Source of the DNA: Didymodactylos carnosus
Lineage: Eukaryota; Rotifera; Eurotatoria; Philodinida; Philodinidae
Length of the DNA stretch: 22,921 bases
Direction of reading: 5' to 3'
NCBI GenBank assembly: GCA_905250885.1
Contig: CAJNOQ010002720.1
Coordinates: forward strand, 1-22,921
Both the position numbers and the translations under genes were made by a program. Below are positions 6,889 through 16,596 of this stretch, in pieces. Numbering within the stretch: the stretch's first letter is position 1; every line of letters starts with the position of its first letter. Below the pieces are notes generated by a model. The model searched no databases, was not told where the DNA came from, and saw nothing but the letters and a program-made list of their open reading frames with translations.

Positions 6889-9800
6889 CTAAAGACGAAT
6901 AACTACCGGTGGTTCATCTAACTGAGATGATGTGGTGCTAATTGGTCGATGCTTTGTCGAAGCATAGTTGACAGTTGTCTGTGGATTTCGTCGATGATGA
7001 CTTCCTACAAACAATAAAAAAGAGAATGATAAGTTAAATTGTGATTTAATGACGATTAAATCAATTTCATGCCTGATTAGTTACGCGCACTTATACATAT
7101 AGCAGGTATTTGCTAAGTTTGTAATAACTATAGTAACTAAACGGTATGAGTTCATTCTAAGAATCTCAAGAAACGTTTTTCTTATAGAGCATGATTATTT
7201 AAATACCGTCCATTAGATTTGCCAAATAAATTCATTTATATGCATAAAGGATACTTTACAAAGTTTTGTTAGAATCTGAGACGCGATTTTTCGCTCAAAA
7301 AGAAAAAATAGAAAACTTAGCAATACTTGCTAACTTTTCAAACAACATTAGTCTCATTTTATAGTTTAGAGCTTACGAAATTGAAAATCAGTTGCTGTTG
7401 TTGCTGTTGTTACTGTTGTTGCCGTCAAAACGTTATTTGATACTGCTAAAACAGTTTCCGGTTGTTGTCTCAAAAACGATGATGTTACTAATCGTCCCGG
7501 ATTTCCACCTTTTGACAAAGATGTAATTGAATCAGAATAATATGCTGAGGATGAATTTGTGGTTGATATATGACTATTATTGTCTAATAGATCATTATCT
7601 GTTGGATAATGATAACGGGATTGTCCTGACACAACCGAAGAAGATAAAGATGGTGGATAAATTGTAGTTTGAACATCGGTTTTATTAATGACATGAGATG
7701 GTGGAATTCGAAATTGTCGATCATTTTCGTCTGGTGAGCGAGAATAAAAGTGTCGACGTTGTGAAGCAGGTGACGGGCTAAAAAGGTGATAAATATTACA
7801 ATAGTACTTGAGCAGTTAACATAATTTAATTAAACATACGTATTAGATTGAATTGCATAATTTGTACGATTTCCTACGATTGGATAATGTGGTACTTCAG
7901 GTGGACTTCGTGGATAAAGGACTTGAACATTGTCAATGGATACTGTTTCATTGTCAACGATAGTGGGATCTAGAATAAAGTATTTCATGCTCACACTTTA
8001 ATATATTATCAACCTATGTATCTTACCGACCTTGTTCCGTTTGTGATATCATTTTCGATATTCTCGATCGACGTTTAGAAGGAGAACCACGTAACGCTAT
8101 AACAGAAAATAATTTTAGAAAGAACATTTTAATTGAGTATGAAAATGTGAGGAACACAACAAATAATATTGGAAAGATAAAAATAATCACATTAATTTTG
8201 CAATAAAAATGATGTGTCTATATATACTAGAAAAAAAAATTAGATAAGCAAAATTAAACAACATTTGAACACAGAACAACATCAATTTTGGTTTTTATTG
8301 TAAAACATCTTTGTGTCAGTTTATTACCAAGTAAGGCAATTGTGCGAAATTTCTTTGTTGCTCCAGTATCACCTTAATTTTAAAACAAATTAATCAAGAG
8401 TTCCAAAAATTGTATATATAAAAGCCACCATTATAATGGTCATTGGAATGAGAAAAAAATTTCTAACGTAATTAAAGCATGTTAACATAAATAAGCTGTC
8501 ACTCGTTAGCGAAAACAAATTAATGCAAAATATGATATCATTAAAAAACTAGTGTAGAGTTCTCTTCTTATGTTAAATCTAATTAAACTTTAGCAAAAGT
8601 TTTGCAAAACTAAAGATATTTAGTTATTTTTTTTAAATTGAATAAAAGAGCAAATATTTAATTCAAGGTTCTCTATAGCTCTCTTTATATCACTGCACAC
8701 TCCTATTGTGTATAAAATTGAGCATGAACACACACATCAGCAATAAACCTCACAACTGGTATGAAAAAAGCTCAAAAAGCATGAAGAAGAATATCATGGC
8801 ACTCTCTGCTTACTCTTACGTTCAGAAACTTACATACATTGTCGAAAAATACTACAAACACACAAAGTATTTTCAGCTCACAACAACAGAAGTCTGTTTT
8901 CGGTTCCTAAAAAATTTCTTTTAGTTTAAAAATACTTACGTGAGATCTTCTTAAATACGGTATTACACAGAAAACGTTGAAATCGTTCAGAATAAAAAGA
9001 TGGATTTGTCACGGATATTGTTGACTGGAAAGAAATTAGAACATCAAATTTATAGTACAAATAATTTTTTTTTATTTTTTATTTTTTTACATACTGCATC
9101 AGTAAGAACGGATTTAAATGTATGTTCAAGTTGTTTTCGTAGACGATATGATTGTAGTATATCAATGATACCAATATATAATAATAAGCGTTGACCACTG
9201 GCCGTTCGAGCTGGTATTCCACCCGTTTCAACAAGATAATCATCTGGTTTATTATGAACTTCAAATTCGGCATTTATCGTATCCATTGGCGTTGAATACA
9301 TCATACGTTTTGGTTGTTGAACAATAGATGGATCTAAATTAAATAGAAAGTAGAAAACTAACGTTTTTTTTTTTAAGTTTATTTACCAGTAAGTCGTTCC
9401 TAAAAGCAAAATAAAAAAGTCGCTAGATATATGTATACTCAATTATTCTGGTAGATAACTTACTGTTATGCCACTGTCTCCCGTTATAGTATGATCAATA
9501 TAATGAACACCAATCAAAAATGAATAGTCCATTATTCGAAAACTTTCTAAAACCTAAAATCTAGAACTTGATAAAAACAAAATAATTTATCTTTCATTAA
9601 ACATACTCGACAATCTCGTTGTACTGTTTTGACAACAGCATTATATGTTTCTACATCTAATAGAAAACCATCCGGATGACGTTCCATAAAATCTAAATCT
9701 TTCCATGTGGGTGATTCTTTTTGACGTTCTTGACTTGATGCACGACGTTTAAATGTTGAACCTTTCAAATCATATTTTTCATGCATATGTACTTGAGATG

Positions 9801-11627
9801 GAATTAAATTATTCATAACAGCAATACGAATATTTTTATTTTCACCCTGAAGAAAAGTAGTCAATTAAAATTAAAATTAATTTAACCATTTTTTCATTCT
9901 TTCATTTGAAACATACACGAGTAGTGAGCCAAAAAAAGAAAGAAAATCCAAACAATAACTCAACTGAATAACACACACACACACACACACACTCATTGAA
10001 CATGATTCGCCAGCAAGCAATGGAATCAAATAATCGAGACGAAATGACAACGGCAACTGTTTAATTAGCGTGCCTAGTTTTAGAGCTTTGTATTCAATTA
10101 ACAGATTAACAGAAAGACAAAATACTACAAAATAATATGTAAACGATGATTGTTAACTACAAAAAGAAAAGGATCAAATTATTTTTTTTTCTAATATATT
10201 CTTATTACTAGGATGAATTAGAGAAAAAGGAATCATCTAGTAGAGTTTTATCTTCAAGAAACCCCTTTTAATGTAAGAATGTGGAAAAACAAGAGTGACT
10301 ATGTCTCTTTCACGACTCAACAAACAGAATATAAACAGTGTTGTATTGGTAAATAATCAAGGTAAAGTTTAGAATCCAGTTTAAACTGAATTTTTTTCGT
10401 TAGAATAGTGATTTAGACACACGCAATTACACAAAAAAAAATCACTTACAGAGCGACCTTCATGTTTTCGCGACATGAATTCGGTGACCTAAATAGTTGC
10501 AGTGAGTAGATGGGTACCTTCTTTTTCTTTTTCTCTAGTGGAGCTTTACATACTGGAACTTTATCTTTTTGAATTTATAAAGAGTAAAACAATTATCTTA
10601 TCCAGTTATTTACCTGATAACAATAGAAGCCAAAATATTTTGGTAATAAAGTTCGTGGATTTTGTGTGACATTCTTAAATATAACACATGATTATATATC
10701 TCCACAGCAGTTTTCAATACTCTACCATATAGTATCCTGGTAATAAACCTCTTAAAAAGTCTGCTTCTTTCTTTTGTACAGTTTTCAATATAAACTCATC
10801 ATCAGATGTTAAATAAAATAGACTACCACTAGCACCTGGATTACGTAATTCTCTCAATGGTTCGCAGATGGAATGCTATAAAGAAAAATTTCTAATAAGA
10901 ATTTGGTTTTTGTTTCAGGTTTCGTATAATATAACGTACAAGAAATTCTTCTGGTTTAATATTGAATAATTCTCGAAAATGTCGAAATGCCACTGATGCA
11001 TAAGAACGAATTGTAAAATCACTAAATTTATGAGCAGGAGTTGTTCTTGTACCCTCTCTAGAAAACAAAAAAATATGCTATATAGCAATCAAAAAAATTG
11101 TCGTAAAAGTGAGGGTGAAAGAGTCACAAAAAGTGTCTGAATGTGCTTCGACAGACGTTATTATAGGATGTTTCCAGGAAGTCACCACAATCACATCGTC
11201 TATAAAGCAACTTCGATAAGTTCTAAAGCCAAAAATATTTCTATTCTAGGAAGATAGAAGATCTGTAAATATGGAATTTGGTATTAGTTTCTTTACTTTG
11301 GAAAATGAATAATTTCGATATCGAGAAAATCCTTATATAAGACATCTCTTGCTGCTTTGGCTTGTAATCCACCCACTATACATTGTATACCTAATTGTAA
11401 TGCTTCAACTAATTGTGTTGTGGGTAGTCTTTTAAAGGTTACATTGCCTTCACCGTCCACACGTAAATGGCCTAATTTATGTTTTTTACCGATATTGACA
11501 CCATCTCCTTCTTCATCATCACCACCGCCATCTCCAGCCGTCGTAGTCTAAATATAAAAAACAAACATGTACTTTGTACCATAAAAAGAAGGCACACACT
11601 TACTCCATCCTTCATATGAGTATTCAT
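6889..11627 (-). CDS. PIP5K: Type I phosphatidylinositol-4-phosphate 5-kinase, 16 coding exons
   Basis: Makes PI(4,5)P2 from PI4P at the plasma membrane. Exons, high to low: 11604-11627, 11297-11547, 10940-11057, 10726-10875, 10614-10673, 10450-10488, 9607-9846, 9464-9553, 9387-9399, 9095-9333, 8940-9024, 8328-8372, 8031-8096, 7840-7969, 7377-7777, 6889-7004. All phases agree (2067 nt, 688 aa). The domain starts at [14 protein letters not shown]-loop GASGS is residues 145-149, ATP-site Lys 162 (FILKT), DLKGS 240-244, IMDYS 301-305, and IID with Asp 386. Glu 398 in KQLEHTF is the type I substrate-specificity residue (Ala in type II). [18 protein letters not shown] closes the domain. The C-terminal ~250 residues are Ser/Thr-rich, unconserved and probably disordered. 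The ATG at 11627 follows an acceptor; a stop in frame lies upstream in the preceding exon. Closest animal relatives are PIP5K1A/B/C, typically about 540-670 aa. Confidence 0.95.
7366..7377 (-). promoter_or_regulatory. PIP5K: Alternative C-terminus: retained intron stop or spliced last exon
   Basis: At the end of exon 7377-7777 the donor GTAAGC gives the last exon (6889-7004, ending ...PPVVIRL and a TAG). If the 372-nt intron is retained, translation stops at 7366 after RKL. Both ends are open; the spliced reading adds a 38-residue tail with conserved-looking basic content (RSHHRRNPQ), so I prefer it. Confidence 0.55.
8025..8031 (-). promoter_or_regulatory. PIP5K: Two overlapping splice donors, 4 nt apart (GTCGGTAAGA)
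   Basis: The exon ending at 8031 needs the first donor (GTCGGT) to stay in frame with exon 7840-7969. The second donor (GTAAGA, four bases on) is closer to consensus, but its use gives CGA TCC CAC TAT CGT TGA, a stop after a few codons. Its use would truncate the tail just after the kinase domain or send the transcript to decay. Confidence 0.6.
8373..8939 (-). other. PIP5K intron, 567 nt
   Basis: One of the two longest introns of the gene. A plus-strand open stretch at 8706-8924 (72 codons) begins here, but it has no family resemblance and an AT-driven composition, so I treat it as chance. Confidence 0.7.
9387..9399 (-). other. PIP5K: 13-nt microexon of the PIP5K gene
   Basis: GAACGACTTACTG lies between a TTTTAG acceptor and a GTAAAT donor, with introns of 64 and 53 nt on either side. 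It supplies four codons plus one base (E-R-L-T, then the first base of Asp). Including it is required: exon 9464-9553 ends in phase 0 and exon 9095-9333 needs two bases to complete a codon. It falls in the variable loop between the IMDYS block and the block that ends in the IID motif. Confidence 0.85.
9971..9992. repeat. (AC)11 microsatellite in PIP5K intron
   Basis: An uninterrupted AC run lies in the 603-nt intron downstream (in transcription) of the 39-nt cassette-like exon. Confidence 0.95.
10450..10488 (-). other. PIP5K: 39-nt in-frame cassette-like exon within the kinase domain
   Basis: A segment encoding [13 protein letters not shown] lies between TATTTAG and a consensus GTAAGT donor, in phase 0 at both ends. 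It falls between FYGFYCYQ and [13 protein letters not shown], where vertebrate PIP5K1 has only a two-residue turn (recalled comparison). Skipping it would leave the frame intact, so it is a good candidate for alternative inclusion. Its polar, basic composition fits a loop insertion near the ATP-binding lobe. Confidence 0.7.
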
Positions 11628-11682
11628 CTAAAAATCAAATATATATAATTTAGTAGTTTTTGAGATAAGCAACATATTTTAC

Positions 11683-11720
11683 CGTTGTTTCGTGCAGGAT
11701 TTCAGATTAGAAACAAGATG
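11683..11720 (-). other. PIP5K: Probable PIP5K 5' UTR exon (3' end)
   Basis: A donor GTAAAA at 11682 would join to the acceptor just before the start codon at 11627 across a 55-nt intron, the standard size in this gene. Reading back in phase with the ATG, a TAA is met 24 nt before the donor with no ATG in between, so this exon looks untranslated. Its outer end and the promoter are not defined; I set the upper limit arbitrarily. Confidence 0.5.
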
Positions 11721-13636
11721 ACTACTAAATCCTCTAATTAACCAGTAAGTGTCCGACAAAATTTACATTATTCCACTCAACAATCGTTAGAAACTCTGTG
11801 GTGTTGTGGGAATATAGAAGAGAGATTCACTAACTCGTACGTCATAATAACTCTCGACAAATCAAAATATACCAGTATGAGATGTGGAAGAAAAAGAGAG
11901 CAAATCAGACATAATGTTAGATGTCGCGCTAGATTTTCAAATGACAAAGCTCATAACAATATTCGAGAAAAAGGTTTTTGTTTCAATGGAACGTACATAC
12001 CAGAACAAGTATTACGAGTGATTTCGAAAACTGTGTAACAGTTAGACTGTTTGAAGTTTAAATATTGAAAAACACTCATCATGTTACTCAACTGTTCTTG
12101 AAAGAACTAAACGGATTGGAACTCTTAATATTCACATCTTGAGCATTGCGTAAAAATAACATCGTAAAATATCAGTAGCTTTCTTTCAATAATTAAATTA
12201 CTTTTATATTTATGGAATGTAATATAAAACCCTTGTATTTTTCATATTTTGATTAAAATTGTTTTGCCTTTACAATAGTAGTGAAAAACGTTTTGTCTGA
12301 AGTTTGGGACCGTAAATATCGGGAGAATGCACACTCTCCGAATAACTGAAAATTTAGCGAAAAATTATCCTAAAAAGTTAGTTTTTTCACAATACCTCTA
12401 TAGATTTTATTTCATACACTATCTTTATTGAATCCGCACTATCTCGAAGAATCTTTCAGTTCCAGACCACTCTAAAGTGTAATATCTATTTACAGCATTT
12501 GCTGAAGTCTCATAAAAACGTGTTTAATTTAAACTAAATATATTTTAACAGCATCTCTGCTGAGTTTCATTAGCGTTTCAGTTTCATTAGTGATTTTTAA
12601 ACAGGTTATTATTTTAAACGCGTTTCTATGTTACTCTGATTGAAATGAAAATTTTCTTCTCGATTTGTAGAAAAACATATTTGAATATGTTAATTTTTTT
12701 CTTTAAAGAGAACACGTGTGTATGAGATTTAATACAAAAAAAGTTGAACCGGCAGCCTATGTAAAAAAATCTAGGTTTAGGATCTTTGAGTACGATTAAA
12801 ATGTCATGACACAGATATTAAAAAAAACTAAGTTTTTTGTAAGCGTTATTTCACGCTTCACGATGGTACTTGCTTATTTTTTGCTTTGTTTATAAGAAAG
12901 CTAAATAAAAATATCACAGATAACGCTTTGCGCATAAGGTAAAATGTAAACTCAAATATCCTCTGACTAAAGCAAATGTATAATAAAACTATGTACAATA
13001 AGAAGAAAATGGACAAATGTGACTAAATAAAAGGGAAAAAGAAATATATTGTCACTGTGTTTAAGAACACATGGCCTCTAACAAATATACGTAGAAAAAC
13101 ACTATTTCTTTTATTAAGCTATTTTCATAACATTCATAGCAAAAACATGTTCTTATCCAATATCCTTGAACGTTAATTCAACGACTTGACAAATATTATT
13201 ATAAATATTATTTGAAAGAGCATTTATATCTATGATTCTCGTAAGAGAAAACTCAAAATACCATTGAAAAATTTTGTTTAAAAAGCCTAATAAAAACGTG
13301 TTTTTTAGAAGAAAAAAATAAACAAGTTTAAGCTTGTTTGAATTCAAACCAACTGAACGAAGATAGAAATAAAATGTATTCAAAGTCCTTTTACAGAAAA
13401 AGTTTACTTATAGGATCTCGGTCCAAGTTGTCAGGTTGAAAATTTCCAAAGTAAGACATTTTTACCAAAAATCAAGAGAAATTTGGGACTTTAATGTTCA
13501 AAGATGAGACGAAAAGCTGCATTTTCTAAAGTGAAATTAATACTAATCTCGAATATATTGTTTTTTTTGTAAACGAAGTATAAAAATGCACAAAAACTTA
13601 AATATATGGTTTTCAAAAAAACGGTTAATTCTCCCA
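11721..13636. other. Intergenic DNA upstream of PIP5K
   Basis: AT-rich, with no open frame of note except a 76-codon minus-strand one (13153-13383) that is Phe/Leu/Asn-rich and resembles nothing. It presumably contains the PIP5K promoter at its left side; no clear TATA box or initiator was assigned. Confidence 0.6.
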
Positions 13637-13746
13637 CGAAATAATTTGAAGCAGCTAACGATCGTTAGAACGTGTTAAATATGAAAATAATCAAATGTTT
13701 CATATTTAATGCGTTCTAACGATCTAAGCTACTTCAAATTATTTCG
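13637..13746. repeat. Near-perfect hairpin, ~50-nt arms, 11-nt loop
   Basis: The left arm 13637-13686 begins CGAAATAATTTGAAG and ends TTAAATATGAAA. The right arm 13698-13746 is its reverse complement with only a handful of mismatches or indels: C/T near position 16, a small bulge around AACGATC, and GT/CA near the middle. The loop is ATAATCAAATG. The size and near-perfect pairing suit either a foldback MITE or a microRNA-like precursor; both strands would fold equally well. No flanking target duplication was identified. Confidence 0.85.
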
Positions 13747-16586
13747 TCTCTATTCAAATCTTTGGTGAGAATAATCACGATATTTCAACACCCTGAGATC
13801 TTGAAAGTCTTGGATTTTGTTGAATTCTAGTAATTAACAGTTCTTGAGATCTTCGTTACAAGAAGTTTCACTAGAATCAATTTATACACAGCAGTATTCC
13901 AAAAAATGGTTTGGATCAAATAGTTGAAAAAAATACAAAATCTCATGGGATTTGACTAAGATTTCAAGCGGTTTCGAAAGTCTTCAATCAAGACTAATTT
14001 TGGTGAAAATATAGATGTTACGTATGTCGAGAATGCATAGGGTTGACCTGGAAAATTTTGAAATTTCCGAGCAACTCTATGCCGAAGTTGCACAAAGTGT
14101 AAAAGTTCTGAGGAACGTTCAAAACGATCCACATTTGGTCTAAAAACACATCGAGAAGGTTTTATTCTTTCTCTAATGAGTTTCATGAGTTATTCTGAAA
14201 GTCGTTACCTGAAAATCAATGAGTCTAAGTCTTCTGAAGCGAAAAACTGTAAGAATGTCGATAGTCAGTCTGCTACAGCCTCCATATTTTCGAGTATATT
14301 CACCACAAATTTTGCAGAGAAAAAAGTAATAGTAAAACATGACGATATGACGGCTGTCACCTTTTTGTTTTCGGTTTCTCTTGCACACTAATAGAACATG
14401 AGTGACACCCCCCAACAGTTACACAGAACCACTTCTGTCCATTCAACTAGCACATCACTTGGATACCTGTGAACTATTTATAGGTGTACGTGGGTGTCTT
14501 CATGTTCTATTATTGCGCGAGAAAAACAGAAAACGAAGGTGGAAAATGAGACAAATCGTCATGTGTTGTTGGACAGTAGGATAAAAAATTAAGTTAATTT
14601 TTCGCAACAAGTGAGATATCTGGCATTCCTGACTTAATCTCATCCGGGGAAACCTCACCACCCTTCCACTAAAATCTACCACTCGTAGACCTGCCTCCTC
14701 GCTTTCCTGAGTTTTTAAGAACTCTATGGAGTCCTCTTTCTATAGTAACTTAGAAAAACATCACAAATTTACACGTGATTTTTGCATAAAAGATATATAG
14801 GAAATGCTTCTAATTCGGAATATAATAATGAAAACTTCTCTTAGACCGGTTTTGAAAAATCACTCTAAAAGCAAAAGTTTTACTCTCGAAAATAATTTCT
14901 AAATTAGCCGTTTTGTAGAGCACATCAACTACCTTTTCTTTAAAATTTGTTTGGCTAACGAACAGCAGTAAGAGCAAGTCAGAATAGTAGCAGACAAAGT
15001 TCTATTCACTTAAATCATGAAAATGAGTAGAATAAACACAAGCTACGTTTTATATTTCGACAAAGTTATTTTGAAATTGGCTTAATCTAGTTTTTTTCGC
15101 AATCTTATATTATGCACCATTTGAACAGGATCTGTACACCATGATGTTGCTAGAAAAATCAAGGCCGATTTTTTTTCTTTCCAAAATTTTTGATAGAAAA
15201 TTACAGTAGCAGAGTGCATTAGTGTTTAGAGCATCAGAAGAAGTGCAGGATCAATACGGCATGAAAAATGGCGGATGGATCCACCAATCAAAATAAAAGA
15301 ATTAATTAATTTATTTATTCCAATAAATGCGGGACTTAATATCTGAAACAATTTTCTTCTTTACTGTTTTGAAATTCAATGAGATAAAGGAAAATTCTAA
15401 ATAAATTAGATTTAATGGCAAGTACCTCTTGCTACTGCAATATTTACAGCTCAAGTTGTTTGTGTACTTATTAATGTAAGACTTTAAACGAATGATTTTT
15501 ACAAATTTTTGCGCTTGTTTACATTCTGTCACTAATTAAAATCGAGCTTAATTAGCTCTTGGCAAAAAGTGACAGTTGATAATCTTGTACAACAGAAAGA
15601 GCTCCGTGAATATCGATTACTGCTGCTAATAAGTTTCGAAAAACGTTTTCTTTTGTGATCATTTTGAAATGCAACTGTTTTAATGTTAATGATTTTTTTG
15701 TTGTTTCTGAGATAAAACATATTCTTGTCAAATTGATTTGTTTTTTTTCAAAACGATGAGCTGTTGATTACATTATTTAGTCCTGAAATAGACTGTGATC
15801 ATGTTTTGCATGTTATATGCAAAATTTTGTGGCAAGATCCCTTAAAAGTCCTAATGATGACTTCTGCTTTCTCGTTTATAATACTTCGAGTCTATACAGC
15901 ATACTTCCACAAGAAAAATAGTATTACAGAAAAGTTAGTTGTTTGGATTTGAAAACAGTTCCACTTCTGTCTTCTATAGACCACCAGTTGAGCTGACGTT
16001 CAGAAAAAACTCTTTGAGTATATCTGTACTTCTCAATGTATTATAGTTCTTTTTCAGATCTTTTCTGGTAGTCATCGTTTTTCATATTATATGATAGATT
16101 TTTTGTGATACTTCTTGAGTAGAAGAGACTCCCGCGGAGACATTATACTAAGTGCTCCTTTCTCAGATATAGTGTTTTACAATCTCATTTTTAAAGTTTT
16201 CTGTAAATAGTCTTTCACCTCTGACTTTGTGTCATTATAAAGAATTTTTGCAGTGCTACTTACTGCAGTAATTTCAAATTTTGCAGTACTACAATGGCTC
16301 ATTCTTTGTATGGGGCTCATTCTCTTCGTCTTAATAACAACCCTCTTGGATGCGTTTACTGTATGTTGGTATATGTTGAGTTAAACATTTTGAACATAAG
16401 TGACCATTTATTGATAGAAACCAGATAGATCCAATGGCTACGTGTCTTCTAGATTGCATGTTTCGCAAAATATAATTGCTTCATTGCAATGTCACGTAAC
16501 ATCACTCTCTTCATTCTTCTTAACACTCGAAGTTGAAACATACAATGTCTTTTATAATTATAAGGTTTGAATCTTTCTATTTTCAG
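13747..16586. other. Intergenic or 5' region of ASXL gene, unrecognised open stretches
   Basis: Several moderately long frames appear but match no family. These are 13956-14186 minus (76 codons, ending LIEDFRNRLKS), 14173-14415 minus and 14176-14391 plus (antiparallel), a plus-strand frame around 15536-15655 with a helical look (KVTVDNLVQQKELREYRLLL), and 15764-15952 plus. A plus-strand ATG at 16294 opens a short frame (MAHSLYGAHSLRLNNNP) with a GTATGT donor, but its phase does not fit the next ASXL exon. At least one 5' exon of the ASXL gene must lie here or beyond, because the first recognised exon begins at an acceptor. Confidence 0.4.
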
Positions 16587-16596
16587 TCAAAAGAAA

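Noticed and set aside
8706-8924. Plus-strand frame of 72 codons
   Set aside because: Inside a PIP5K intron, no similarity, no supporting signals.
9000-9194. Plus-strand frame of 64 codons
   Set aside because: Antisense to strongly conserved PIP5K exons 8940-9024 and 9095-9333 on the minus strand.
11357-11551. Plus-strand Pro/Ser-rich frame
   Set aside because: Complement of the first large PIP5K exon, whose minus-strand translation matches the kinase family.
14290-14340. Minus-strand CKICGEYTRKYGG as a nuclear-receptor zinc finger
   Set aside because: Cys spacing after the first pair is wrong and the second finger is absent.
15764-15850. LFSPEIDCDHVL as a DEUBAD fragment
   Set aside because: Only a few residues resemble the LLPEVDR motif; the surrounding residues do not fit the domain.
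16294-16360. MAHSLYG... frame as ASXL first coding exon
   Set aside because: Its good donor GTATGT leaves phase 1, which gives a TGA when joined to 16587; only a poor donor would fit.
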